64,000 bases of DNA from Allobosea sp. Tri-44 (GTDB lineage: Bacteria > Pseudomonadota > Alphaproteobacteria > Rhizobiales > Beijerinckiaceae), in the NCBI RefSeq assembly GCF_004123845.1, contig NZ_NBDP01000016.1, positions 62,001 to 126,000 on the forward strand, written 5' to 3'. The position numbers were made by a program, and so were the translations under genes. The notes under the pieces are model-generated. The model saw only the letters and a program-made list of their open reading frames with translations, was not told where the DNA came from and searched no databases. This document shows positions 52,170 through 60,392 of this stretch, in pieces. Numbering within the stretch: position 1 is the stretch's first letter; the number at the start of each line of letters is the position of its first letter.

Positions 52170-53177
52170 CTATTTGGCCGGCAGCGGCGGCACGCCCTTC
52201 TGCCATTCGCCCCAATTGCCGACGATGTGATCGACAACGCGCGAGCCGACCGCCTCGACATTGGCGACGGTCTCGGCAAAGCCGCCGGCGGTCTGGCCGG
52301 GCGCCGGGTCGAGATGCTGCTGCGTCGTCTCGTTCGGATTGCCCTGGTCGAAGTTGACCGCGCCGCGCAGGCTGAGGACCCGGTCGGTGCCGAACTGCCG
52401 CTTGATCACCAGCGTGATCGCCGCCGCTTCCATTTCGGTGATGACATAGTCGTCGGCGCCGTAGAGCTTGGCCATGTATTGCGCCTCCTTCGACAGGCCA
52501 GGCCCATGGAAGAAGGTGTCGCCGGTCATGTGCGTGCCGGTCTGGACGGAAGGGGCCGCCCGTGCCCGCTCCTCCGGATAGCGCTGGCGATACTGCTTTG
52601 CCGACTCCGAATCCTGCAGGTTGACTCCAGAGCTCAGCCGCGTTGCCCAGCCGACCAGCGTCGGGTTGAGTTTGAAGACCCGGTACTCCTCATAGCCCTT
52701 GCGCGGTATGAAGACGGGCTCGCCCGGCTTGCCCTCCTCCGGCGCCCAGCGATGGCCGAGATCGTAATCGACCAGCCAGGTCCCCCAGGAGACGTCGCCG
52801 ATCGTGCCGCGCGAGGGCGGCGTGCCGGCGACGCCGGTGATGACGAAATAGGCTTGCGAGAAGTCGTAGTCCGGATCGAGCAGGATCGCCTGCATCGAGG
52901 ATGAGGAATTGACCTTGCCCATGCCGAGGACCGCGCCGCAGACGCCGTCGCCGTTGCAGTAGACCGGCTTCAGCGCGCCGCGTGCCTCGTGCGGCTGGCT
53001 CTTCTGCCAATAGCGCTCATACCAGTGCTGGAATTCGCCGGCTCGGTCGCCCGTATTCGCGCCGATCTCGAACATCGAGGCGACGAAGACCTTGACCTTT
53101 GTCGGGGCCGCCTCGGCCGCGCCGAGCGAGGCGAGGGTGAGAAGGGCTGCTCCCAGCCCGCTGGCGATCCGGTTCAT
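52170..53177 (-). CDS. Purine nucleoside permease (NUP) family protein
   Basis: A 335-residue exported protein. A signal peptide (MNRIASGLGAALLTLASLGAAEAA) is followed by KVFVASMFEIGANTGDRAGEFQHWYERY and GTWLVDYDLGHRWAPEE, which match the NUP family first described from a Candida nucleoside permease. There are no further membrane helices, so the bacterial member is likely periplasmic and binding or hydrolase-like; its fold relates to nucleoside phosphorylases (VITEMEAAAITLVIK contains the nucleoside-binding M-E). GGGAGA precedes ATG 53177. Confidence 0.85.
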   Translation of the reverse strand: MNRIASGLGAALLTLASLGAAEAAPTKVKVFVASMFEIGANTGDRAGEFQHWYERYWQKSQPHEARGALKPVYCNGDGVCGAVLGMGKVNSSSSMQAILLDPDYDFSQAYFVITGVAGTPPSRGTIGDVSWGTWLVDYDLGHRWAPEEGKPGEPVFIPRKGYEEYRVFKLNPTLVGWATRLSSGVNLQDSESAKQYRQRYPEERARAAPSVQTGTHMTGDTFFHGPGLSKEAQYMAKLYGADDYVITEMEAAAITLVIKRQFGTDRVLSLRGAVNFDQGNPNETTQQHLDPAPGQTAGGFAETVANVEAVGSRVVDHIVGNWGEWQKGVPPLPAK

Positions 53178-53235
53178 GGCTGTCTCCCTTGCGATGGCAG
53201 AAGCCAAAGCAAGGTGCCTGCCATGGCCCGTATGA

Positions 53236-53640
53236 TCAAGCATGAGCTTCCGGCGGCGCGCTCATCGGGATCGGCTTGATCACGTCGATCAGCACGCCGC
53301 TCGGGTCGGCAGTGATGAAGTGGCGCTGGCCGAACCATTCATCGCGCAGCTCCTGCAGGATCGGCAGGCCCGCCGCCTTGAGCCGGGCGTGCTCCGCGTC
53401 GGCATCCTCGACCTCGAAATTCAGGATCAGTCCGCTGATGCGCCCGCGGCCGGGGAGGGGGATGGTCTCATGGCTGCCGTCCAGCACCGCCAGCGTCACC
53501 CGCTTGTCGACAGTCGACTGCAGGTGGACATACCAATCCGCCTCGAACAGGGCCTGGAAGTCGAAATGCGCGATATAGAAGGCAGCGGTCTCGGCGACCT
53601 TCTCGGTCATGATCACCGGATAATAGCTCGTGACTTTCAT
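53236..53640 (-). CDS. VOC-family protein (glyoxalase/bleomycin-resistance fold)
   Basis: A 134-residue protein with two beta-alpha-beta-beta-beta modules. [24 protein letters not shown] begins module 1, and [24 protein letters not shown] begins module 2, ending [16 protein letters not shown]. The metal-ligand positions are incomplete, as in many VOC proteins that bind rather than transform a ligand. It is divergent from a TetR regulator across a 70-bp region with two operator-like repeats, so it is probably the regulated target. Confidence 0.88.
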   Translation of the reverse strand: MKVTSYYPVIMTEKVAETAAFYIAHFDFQALFEADWYVHLQSTVDKRVTLAVLDGSHETIPLPGRGRISGLILNFEVEDADAEHARLKAAGLPILQELRDEWFGQRHFITADPSGVLIDVIKPIPMSAPPEAHA

Positions 53641-53663
53641 GGGCTTGCTTGCCTCTCTTCACA

Positions 53664-53710
53664 AACATACAATCTGCATGTTTTTGTGAATTAACATACA
53701 GGCTGCACGT
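53664..53710. promoter_or_regulatory. Twin 18-bp operator-like repeats between the VOC and TetR genes
   Basis: Two direct copies of an imperfect palindrome, AACATACA-N2-CTGCA-(T/C)-GT, occupy 53664-53681 and 53693-53710, with starts 29 bp apart. The first reads AACATACA-ATC-TGCATGTT, 7 of 8 paired positions matching. The second ends exactly at the TetR ATG. Symmetric sites in a short divergent region are the usual TetR-repressor target. The repeats are visible; binding is inferred. Confidence 0.65.
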
Positions 53711-54325
53711 ATGCAAGAAGCCGCGCGCCGGTCCAACAAGGATCGCTCCGACATGACCCGCGCCGCGCTGATCGCGGCAGGGCGCCAACTCTTCGTCAGC
53801 CGCGGCTACGCCGAGACCGGCACACCCGAGCTGGTCGCGGAGGCAGGTGTGACACGCGGCGCGCTCTATCATCACTTCGCCGACAAGCGCGCTTTGTTCC
53901 GGGCGGTGGTCGAGGCGGAATCGGCTGCGGTCGCGCATGAGATCGAGAGCGCGGCGCGTCCCGGCCTGCCGCCGCTGAAGGCGCTCAGCAAGGGTGGCGC
54001 GGCCTTCCTGGAAGCGATTCGGATGCCGGGCCGGACCCAGCTGCTGCTGATCGATGCCGCCGCCGTGCTCGGCCGCGAAGAGCTCGACGCCATTGACGCC
54101 CGCCATGCAGGGCGGACGCTGCGGGAAGGTCTCGCGGCGGCGATACAGGCTGGCGCGCTGCCGCCCTTGCCGCTGGCACCGACTGCACAGTTGCTCGGCG
54201 CGGCTTACGACCGGGCCGCTCTCGCCATTGCGGCCGGAGCCGATCCCGGCGAATGGCACAAGCTCATCGACCGTGTGCTCGCCGGACTGGCTTCGCCTGG
54301 CGTAGCGCCGCGACAGGTGCGGTGA
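53711..54325 (+). CDS. TetR/AcrR-family transcriptional regulator
   Basis: A 204-residue regulator. The N-terminal helix-turn-helix domain is TRAALIAAGRQLFVSRGYAETGTPELVAEAGVTRGALYHHFADKRALF. The remaining 140 residues are a helical ligand domain rich in Ala and Leu. ATG 53711 directly abuts the second operator copy, which would make the mRNA nearly leaderless; ATG 53753 with an AAGGA upstream is a shorter alternative that would still keep the helix-turn-helix. It likely controls itself and the VOC gene. Confidence 0.88.
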   Translation: MQEAARRSNKDRSDMTRAALIAAGRQLFVSRGYAETGTPELVAEAGVTRGALYHHFADKRALFRAVVEAESAAVAHEIESAARPGLPPLKALSKGGAAFLEAIRMPGRTQLLLIDAAAVLGREELDAIDARHAGRTLREGLAAAIQAGALPPLPLAPTAQLLGAAYDRAALAIAAGADPGEWHKLIDRVLAGLASPGVAPRQVR

Positions 54326-54385
54326 CGGCCATGTCTGGCCGTTCCGGCTCGCATTCCGCCGGCAAAGGTGCTACCCGGCAGGCTG

Positions 54386-54434
54386 GAGCATGTTCCGCAA
54401 AAGTGGGAACCACTTTTGCGATCAGAACATGCTC
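54386..54434. repeat. 49-bp palindromic intergenic repeat, copy 2
   Basis: Outer arms GAGCATGTTC (54386-54395) and GAACATGCTC (54425-54434) are perfect. Inner arms CGCAAAAGTGG (54396-54406) and CCACTTTTGCG (54410-54420) are perfect, with a GAA loop. The right side has an extra ATCA bulge. Same length and plan as copy 1 after queF. It is 83 bp before the TPR membrane protein. Confidence 0.8.
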
Positions 54435-54457
54435 AGCTTATTAGCTTTGCGCGAATT

Positions 54458-54502
54458 CTCTTCGTTCGACCGATTCCGGTCGAACGGAAAGCGCGCGAAG
54501 AG
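54458..54502. repeat. Second inverted repeat beside the 49-bp palindrome
   Basis: CGTTCGACCG (54463-54472) and CGGTCGAACG (54477-54486) form a perfect 10-bp stem around ATTC. Flanking CTCTTCG (54458-54464) and CGAAGAG (54496-54502) are also complementary. It sits 14 bp before the next gene and could be a repeat element, an operator or an mRNA hairpin near the ribosome-binding site. Confidence 0.6.
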
Positions 54503-54516
54503 CAGTTTGAGGCGTC

Positions 54517-55179
54517 ATGTCCGATATTTTCCGCGAGATCGATGAGGAGGTTCGCCGCGACAAGGCGACCGCCGTCTTCAAGAAGTATGGCAATGTCTTC
54601 ATCGCCATCGCCGTGCTGGCTGTCGCCGGCGTCGGCGGCTGGCAGTTCTGGCAGCAGCAGGAGCGCAAGAAGGCCGAAGCCGTCGGCGCGAAGTTCGAGG
54701 CGGCGGTGCGTGCCTCGCGCGATAATGATGCCAGTGCGGCTGAAGCGACGCTGACCGAGCTCGCCGGCAATGCTCCGGCGGGCTATCGTCAGCTCGCGCG
54801 CTTCCGCCTCGCGGCCGAGATCGGCAAGCGTGATGGAGCTGCCGGCGCCACCGCCTTCGATGCGCTCGCCAACGACGCGTCGCTCGAACAGTATTATCGC
54901 GATCTCGCCCGCCTGCGTGCCGGCCTGCTGCGCGTCGACCTCCTGCCTTATGCCGAGTTGCGCAAGGAGCTCGAGCCGCTGGTGACGCCGACCGGGCTCT
55001 GGCGCCATTCTGCCCGCGAATTCCTCGGCATTTCCGCGCTGAAGGCCAACCTCTTCGAGGATGCCGGACGCTGGTTCGATGCCGCCGTTGCGGATCCGCA
55101 GTCGCCGCAGGTGCTGCGCCAGCGCGTCGAACTCTATCTGACGCTGGTCCGAGGCGGGCCGGTGACTATCAAGAATTGA
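54517..55179 (+). CDS. Inner-membrane-anchored TPR protein, YfgM-like
   Basis: A 220-residue protein. Residues 1-24 are cytoplasmic and acidic ([21 protein letters not shown]), residues 25-45 form one membrane helix ([18 protein letters not shown]), and the rest is periplasmic with helical TPR-like repeats. This layout and its place directly upstream of der match the YfgM/UPF0070 family; E. coli YfgM is linked to SecYEG and periplasmic chaperones. bamB, between the two in E. coli, is absent here. GAGG precedes the ATG. Confidence 0.82.
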   Translation: MSDIFREIDEEVRRDKATAVFKKYGNVFIAIAVLAVAGVGGWQFWQQQERKKAEAVGAKFEAAVRASRDNDASAAEATLTELAGNAPAGYRQLARFRLAAEIGKRDGAAGATAFDALANDASLEQYYRDLARLRAGLLRVDLLPYAELRKELEPLVTPTGLWRHSAREFLGISALKANLFEDAGRWFDAAVADPQSPQVLRQRVELYLTLVRGGPVTIKN

Positions 55180-55231
55180 TTCCGGGTGCCGGTTGCTGCC
55201 GGCGGCTGCGCCCGGCACAACTGGACGGATC

Positions 55232-56620
55232 ATGACTGCAATCATTGCCATCGTCGGTCGACCCAATGTCGGCAAGTCGACCCTGTTCAACCGGCTCGTC
55301 GGCAAGAAGCTGGCGCTGGTCGATGATCAGCCCGGCGTCACCCGCGATCGCCGCGAGGGCGAGGCCAGCCTCGGCCACCTGCGCTTCACGGTGATCGACA
55401 CCGCCGGCCTTGAAGAGGCCGACAAGGATTCGCTGGCGGGCCGCATGCGCGCCCAGACCGAAACCGCGATCGATCAGGCTGACGTCATCCTGTTCATGAT
55501 CGACGCCAGACTCGGCCTGACGCCGATGGACCAGCCTTTCGCCGACCTGGTGCGCCGCTCCGGCAAGCCCGTCATCCTGCTCGCCAACAAGGCCGAGGGG
55601 AACAAGGGCAAGGACGGCGTCATGGAAGCCTATTCGCTCGGCCTGGGCGACCCGGTGCCATTCTCGGCCGAACACGGCGAGGGCACCTCCGACCTGCTGG
55701 AGGCGCTGGCCCCTTACGTCGACGACGAGCCGGAGGAGGACGAGGAGGAGGCCTGGGCCGATGCTCCTGCCGCTGTCGAGTCCGATGAGGATGTCGACCC
55801 CAACCGGCCGGTGCGCGTCACAATCATCGGCCGCCCCAATGCCGGCAAGTCGACGCTGGTCAACAAGATGATCGGCGAGGAGCGCCTGCTGACCGGGCCC
55901 GAGGCCGGCATCACCCGCGACACCATCTCGGTCGAATGGGAATGGCGCGGCCGGCCGGTGAAGCTGTTCGACACCGCTGGCATGCGCAAGCGCGCCCGCA
56001 TCGACGAGAAGCTGGAAAAGCTCGCCGTGGCGGATTCGCTGCGCGCTATCCGCTTCGCCGAGGTCGTCGTCGTTCTGCTCGACGCGACCATCCCCTTCGA
56101 GAAGCAGGACCTGACGCTGGCAGACCTGACCGAGCGCGAGGGCCGCGCCGTCGTCATCGGCCTGAACAAATGGGACCTCGTCGCCGACAAGCAGGGCCTG
56201 CTGACCGAGCTCAAGGAGAAGGCGCATCATCTTCTGGCGCAAATCCGCGGCGTCGAGATCGTGCCGCTGTCCGGGATTGCCGGCGAGGGCATCGACCGGC
56301 TGATGCAGGCGGTGTTCCGGGCCTATGAGGTCTGGAACCGCCGCGTCTCCACCGCGAAGATCAATCGCTGGCTCGAAGGCGTGCTCTCGGCCCATCCGCC
56401 GCCGGCTGTCGCCGGTCGTCGCATCAAGATCCGTTACATGACGCAGGCCAAGGCGCGGCCGCCGACCTTCGCGCTGTTCGGCAATCAGCTCGAGCATCTG
56501 CCGATCTCCTATATGCGCTATTTGACCAACAACCTGCGCGAGGCCTTCGAGCTGCCGGGTACGCCGGTGCGGCTCCATACCCGTGGTGGAGCCAACCCTT
56601 ACGACAAGGCCAAGAACTGA
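55232..56620 (+). CDS. der: Ribosome biogenesis GTPase Der (EngA)
   Basis: A 462-residue protein with two tandem GTPase domains and a KH-like C-terminal domain, needed for 50S assembly. G1 motifs [12 protein letters not shown] (residue 10) and [12 protein letters not shown] (about 203) are each followed by DTAG and NK-D motifs. The linker between the domains is a very acidic stretch ([12 protein letters not shown]). The start is ATG 55232. The stop shares one base with the next ATG. Confidence 0.97.
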   Translation: MTAIIAIVGRPNVGKSTLFNRLVGKKLALVDDQPGVTRDRREGEASLGHLRFTVIDTAGLEEADKDSLAGRMRAQTETAIDQADVILFMIDARLGLTPMDQPFADLVRRSGKPVILLANKAEGNKGKDGVMEAYSLGLGDPVPFSAEHGEGTSDLLEALAPYVDDEPEEDEEEAWADAPAAVESDEDVDPNRPVRVTIIGRPNAGKSTLVNKMIGEERLLTGPEAGITRDTISVEWEWRGRPVKLFDTAGMRKRARIDEKLEKLAVADSLRAIRFAEVVVVLLDATIPFEKQDLTLADLTEREGRAVVIGLNKWDLVADKQGLLTELKEKAHHLLAQIRGVEIVPLSGIAGEGIDRLMQAVFRAYEVWNRRVSTAKINRWLEGVLSAHPPPAVAGRRIKIRYMTQAKARPPTFALFGNQLEHLPISYMRYLTNNLREAFELPGTPVRLHTRGGANPYDKAKN

Positions 56621-57030
56621 TGCTGGAGACCGTCAGCGCGCTGTTCCTGCGCGCCGACGGGCGGGTGCTGCTGGGTCTGCGCGCCTCCTGGAAGCGCGCC
56701 TGGGCCGATCACTGGGACGCGATCGGCGGCCGGGTCGAGGCAGGCGAGGGGCTCGAAGCCGCGCTCATTCGCGAATGTCGCGAGGAGGTCGGGCTGACGC
56801 CACTGACCTACCGCTTGATGCTCTCGGCCGAGGAGCGCTTCCCCGAGCGCAACGGCGCCGCGCTCCACCACATCTACGTAGTCTCGGCCTGGGACGGCGG
56901 CGAGGCGGAGAACCTGTCGGACGAGCATGTCCGGATCGGTTGGCTCTCGCTTGACGAGATGGCGGCCCTGCCGAATCTGACGGTACCCGACCTGATCGCG
57001 GTGGTGCGGGAGTACGCGGCTGTGCTGTAG
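56620..57030 (+). CDS. Nudix hydrolase
   Basis: A 136-residue protein with the full Nudix box, G-x5-E-x7-R-E-x2-E-E-x-G, in GGRVEAGEGLEAALIRECREEVGL split across residues 42-64. The preceding VLLGLRASWKRAWADHWDAI loop suggests a small-molecule pyrophosphate substrate, but no subgroup is identifiable. It is coupled to der through a TGATG junction. An intergenic repeat follows. Confidence 0.88.
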   Translation: MLETVSALFLRADGRVLLGLRASWKRAWADHWDAIGGRVEAGEGLEAALIRECREEVGLTPLTYRLMLSAEERFPERNGAALHHIYVVSAWDGGEAENLSDEHVRIGWLSLDEMAALPNLTVPDLIAVVREYAAVL

Positions 57031-57050
57031 GGGCCGCGTCATGCTCGCCC

Positions 57051-57207
57051 TGCCTTCCCTTCTCCCCCTGCGGGAGAAGGTGGCCCGAAGGGCCGGATGA
57101 GGGGTCGTGCAGGTCTTGAAGGTTAAGAGAAGCGTCGCACTGAGCCAGCGACCAGCGTGGCGAGACCCCTCACCCTGACCCTCTCCCGCAGGGGGAGAGG
57201 GGACAGG
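57051..57207. repeat. Pair of inverted CCCCCTGCGGGAG-type intergenic repeats
   Basis: Two hairpins with related sequences face each other. The left one has CCTTCTCCC (57058-57066) with GGGAGAAGG (57072-57080). The right one has CCCTCTCCC (57179-57187) with GGGAGAGGG (57193-57201). The left continues TGAGGGGTC and the right begins GACCCCTCA, so the flanks are also inverted copies. This is the widespread Gram-negative element whose flank reads CCCTCACCCT, from memory a REP-like palindrome. It lies between the Nudix gene and the SDR gene. Confidence 0.8.
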
Positions 57208-57214
57208 GCGCGCC

Positions 57215-57955
57215 TTACGCCGGCATCTGCGGCGTCAGCAGCTTGCCCTGCGGGAAGTCGAAGATCTTGCCGGTCTCGGTCCAGCCCGGCGAGGCGATCT
57301 CGACCAGATGCGGCGCCAGGTCTTCGGGCGTCTTCAAGGTCATCGGGTCTTCGCCCGGCATCGCCTGGGCACGCATCCGGGTACGCAGCGGCCCAGGATT
57401 GACCAGCATAACGCGCAGATTTGTCGTGCGCGTCTCGTCGGCGTAGCTGCGCGCCATCGCTTCGAGCGCCGCCTTGGAAACCGCATACGGCCCCCAATAG
57501 GCCAGGCCCTTATGTGCCGCGCCGGAGGACAGGAAAATCGCCCGGCCGGATTCGGAGGCCTTCAGAGCCGGCTCGACCGATTTGAGCAGCCGCCAGTTGG
57601 CGCTGACATTGATGTCGAAGACCTCGGCCCATTCCTTCGGGCTGACATGGGTCAGCGGCGCCAGCGGGCCGAGGACGCCGGCATTGGCGAGCAGGATGTC
57701 GAGTCTGCCCCAGCGCTCCAGCACGGCAGGGCCCAGCTTTTCGATTGCAGTGGCATCGGCGAGGTCGGCCGGCACGAGCGTCGCGCTGCCACCGAGCGCC
57801 CGGACTTCGTCGTCGAGCTCTTCGAGCGCGCCTGTAGTGCGCGCCAGGGCGATTACATGGGCGCCGGCCTGGGCAAAGGCGAGCGCCGCGGCGCGGCCGA
57901 TCCCGCGCGACGCGCCGGTGACGAGCGCGATGCGCCCTTCCAGAGGCTTGGTCAT
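57215..57955 (-). CDS. Short-chain dehydrogenase/reductase (SDR)
   Basis: A 246-residue NAD(P)-dependent oxidoreductase. ALVTGASRGIGRAAALAFAQAGA is the T-G-x3-G-x-G cofactor motif, LANAGVLGP the N-A-G stretch, and the catalytic triad is S (FLSSGAAH) with YAVSK (GPYAVSKAALEA). The substrate is unknown. It follows purF by 19 bp on the minus strand and is the end of a run with cvpA and purF. The start is ATG 57955. Confidence 0.92.
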   Translation of the reverse strand: MTKPLEGRIALVTGASRGIGRAAALAFAQAGAHVIALARTTGALEELDDEVRALGGSATLVPADLADATAIEKLGPAVLERWGRLDILLANAGVLGPLAPLTHVSPKEWAEVFDINVSANWRLLKSVEPALKASESGRAIFLSSGAAHKGLAYWGPYAVSKAALEAMARSYADETRTTNLRVMLVNPGPLRTRMRAQAMPGEDPMTLKTPEDLAPHLVEIASPGWTETGKIFDFPQGKLLTPQMPA

Positions 57956-57974
57956 CGAAGTCCCGTCGAAAGGC

Positions 57975-59447
57975 TCAGCCGGCTTCCGCCAGCAGCGAGA
58001 TCTGCTGCTTGGCGCTCTCGCCGATGACATCGGTCAGCGAGGTCGGATAATCGCCGGTGAAGCAATGGTCGGTGAACTGCGGCCGGGTCGGGTCGCGCCG
58101 CTCATGTCCCATCGCCTTGTAGAGCCCGTCGACGGAGATGAAGGCGAGGGAATCGGCGCCGACGAACTGGCGCATCTCCTCGAGCGTATGGGTCGCGGCG
58201 AGCAGCTTTGCCTGGTCGGGCGTGTCGATGCCGTAATAGTCGGGATGGGTGATCGGCGGCGACGAGATGCGGAAATGCACCTCGCGGGCGCCGGCTTCGC
58301 GCATCATCTTGACGATCTTCAGCGAGGTCGTGCCACGCACGATCGAATCGTCGACCAGCACGATGCGCTTGCCCTCGACCACGCTGCGATTGGCCGAATG
58401 CTTCAGGCGCACGCCGAGCTCGCGCACCTTCTGCGTCGGCTCGATGAAGGTGCGGCCGACATAGTGGTTGCGGATGATGCCGAGCTCGAACGGGATGCCG
58501 CTCGCCTGGGCGTAGCCGAGCGCCGCTGGTACGCCGGAATCGGGCACCGGCACGATCACGTCGGCGTCGGCGGGCGCTTCGGCGGCGAGCTGCGCACCCA
58601 TCGCCTTGCGGCGCTCATAGATGCTGCGGCCCTTCACGATCGAATCCGGCCGGGCGAAGTAGATGTATTCGAAGATGCAGGGCCGCTCCGGCACCGGCGG
58701 GAAGGGCTTGTGGCTCTCGATGCCCTGCTCGGAGATGACGACGACCTCGCCGTTTTCGATCTCGCGGACGAATTTCGCGCCGATGATGTCGAGCGCGCAG
58801 GTCTCGGAGGTCAGGATCGGGCAGCCATTGAGGTCGCCGAGCACCAGCGGGCGGATGCCGAGCGGATCGCGCGCGCCGACCAGCTTCTTGTTGGTGATGC
58901 CGACGAAGGCATAGGCGCCCTCGATCTGGCGCAGCGCATCGATGAAGCGCTCGATGAACTTCGGCTTGCGGCTGCGCGCCACGAGATGCAGCAGGACCTC
59001 GGTATCGGAAGTCGACTGGTAGATCGCGCCGTCGCGGACGAGGTTGCGCCGCAGCGTCAGCCCATTGGTCAGATTGCCGTTATGGGCCACCGCGAAGCCA
59101 CCGCCATGCAGCTCGGAAAAGAGCGGCTGGACGTTGCGCAGAATGGTCTCGCCGGTGGTCGAGTAGCGGACATGGCCGATCGCCTGCTTGCCCTTGAGCT
59201 TCTCGATCACGCTGGCATCGGAGAAGGCGTCGCCGACGAGGCCAAGCTGGCGTTCGGTATGGAAGCGATGGCCGTCAAAGGAGACGATGCCCGTGGCTTC
59301 CTGGCCGCGATGCTGGAGCGCATGCAGGCCGAGCGCGGTCAGCGCCGCGGCGTCGGCATGGCCGAAGATGCCGAAGACGCCGCACTCCTCGCGCAAACGG
59401 TCGGCGTTCGGGTCGAACACGGCGTCGGCATCGTGGATCTGGCTCAT
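57975..59447 (-). CDS. purF: Amidophosphoribosyltransferase
   Basis: A 490-residue enzyme that makes phosphoribosylamine, the first step of purine synthesis. Mature Cys of the N-terminal glutaminase follows a propeptide in REECGVFGIFG near residue 20, with HALQHRGQEATGI, HNGNLTNG and the phosphoribosyltransferase motif IVLVDDSIVRGTTS near residue 350. The start is ATG 59447, because GGAG sits 6 bases upstream; an ATG at 59459 is also in frame. The order radA-cvpA-purF is conserved. Confidence 0.97.
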   Translation of the reverse strand: MSQIHDADAVFDPNADRLREECGVFGIFGHADAAALTALGLHALQHRGQEATGIVSFDGHRFHTERQLGLVGDAFSDASVIEKLKGKQAIGHVRYSTTGETILRNVQPLFSELHGGGFAVAHNGNLTNGLTLRRNLVRDGAIYQSTSDTEVLLHLVARSRKPKFIERFIDALRQIEGAYAFVGITNKKLVGARDPLGIRPLVLGDLNGCPILTSETCALDIIGAKFVREIENGEVVVISEQGIESHKPFPPVPERPCIFEYIYFARPDSIVKGRSIYERRKAMGAQLAAEAPADADVIVPVPDSGVPAALGYAQASGIPFELGIIRNHYVGRTFIEPTQKVRELGVRLKHSANRSVVEGKRIVLVDDSIVRGTTSLKIVKMMREAGAREVHFRISSPPITHPDYYGIDTPDQAKLLAATHTLEEMRQFVGADSLAFISVDGLYKAMGHERRDPTRPQFTDHCFTGDYPTSLTDVIGESAKQQISLLAEAG

Positions 59448-59477
59448 CGCAGGCTCCATCGCGGCATTATACTCCAG

Positions 59478-60197
59478 TCAGGGCCGGCGTTGCGCCGGGG
59501 CGGGTGTCGCGCCGGTGGTGGCCGGAGCGGACGAATCGATCACGCGCTGCAGCGCCTGCCGATCAGTGGCAGGCGCCTGGGTGCGCCGCTGCGGATCGGC
59601 CGGGGCGGTGCCGCCAGCCGGCGGAGTGGCGCCTGGCGTGCGCGGCTCTTCGGCCGGGGCTTCCGTGGGTTCGGCGCCGCCCTTGGTCGGAATAAGCTTC
59701 TTGAAGAAGTCGGAATTCAGGTCCTGCGGCAGCATGGCCAGCAAACTGCGCCCGGTTTCTTCAAGAAGCGGCTTGGCGCGCGCGTCCTTTGCCCAGGTGG
59801 GCAGGTTCTTGTCGCCCATCAGGGTCATGAAGAACAGATAGCCGACGACGGCGAGCAGCAGGCCGCGAGCCGCGCCGAAGACGAAGCCGAGGGTGCGGTC
59901 GAGCGCGCCGATGCGCGAATCGAGCACGAAGTCCGAGATCCGCGCCGTGATCAGCGAGACCACGATCAGCGTGCCCAAAAAGAGCGCCGCGATCACTGCG
60001 ACCAGCGCCACCGTCTTGTTGGGGATGTATTGCTCGGCGAGCGGCAGCAGCTGCGGGTGAAATATCCAGGCGACGACGGCGGCTGCAGCCCAGGAGCCGA
60101 TCGCCAGCACCTCGCGCGTCAGTCCGCGCACGGCTGCCAGCAAAGCCGAGATCAACACCACGCCGATGACGACGAGATCGAGAATTGTCACAGGCAT
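59478..60197 (-). CDS. cvpA: CvpA family membrane protein
   Basis: A 239-residue protein with four N-terminal membrane helices (LDLVVIGVVLISALLAAVRGLTREVL to YLFFMTLMG) and a disordered C-terminal third rich in Pro, Ala and Thr. ISDFVLDSRIGALDRTLGFVFGAARG is the CvpA signature. The E. coli homologue is needed for colicin V production and filamentation control; otherwise the role is unclear. A conserved purF neighbour. Confidence 0.92.
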   Translation of the reverse strand: MPVTILDLVVIGVVLISALLAAVRGLTREVLAIGSWAAAAVVAWIFHPQLLPLAEQYIPNKTVALVAVIAALFLGTLIVVSLITARISDFVLDSRIGALDRTLGFVFGAARGLLLAVVGYLFFMTLMGDKNLPTWAKDARAKPLLEETGRSLLAMLPQDLNSDFFKKLIPTKGGAEPTEAPAEEPRTPGATPPAGGTAPADPQRRTQAPATDRQALQRVIDSSAPATTGATPAPAQRRP

Positions 60198-60262
60198 GTC
60201 AGGGCCGCTTCGCTGCAAATTCGGGGCCGGCACGCGTCAAATGGGTGGGCCGGGCGGATTTT

Positions 60263-60291
60263 GCTATACCCGCTCGCGTGCCGCGCGTCAC
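60263..60291 (-). promoter_or_regulatory. Candidate promoter for cvpA-purF
   Basis: On the minus strand, GTGACG (60286-60291) and TATAGC (60263-60268) are 17 bp apart and 66 bp before the cvpA ATG. The spacing is ideal and both boxes are close to the alphaproteobacterial consensus. Confidence 0.45.
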
Positions 60292-60329
60292 CCATGCAGT
60301 CGGCTCATTTTGCACTGCGGCGAGAGCGG

Positions 60330-60361
60330 TCACTCATCAGGCTGTTCCGTCCGATGAGTGA
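60330..60361 (-). terminator. Hairpin after radA
   Basis: TCACTCATC (60330-60338) and GATGAGTGA (60353-60361) are perfectly complementary with a 14-nt loop, 32 bp after the radA stop on the minus strand. There is no T tract, so it is only a possible terminator. Confidence 0.4.
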
Positions 60362-60392
60362 ATCCGTCTCTCCCTTGAGAATCGAGATCATT

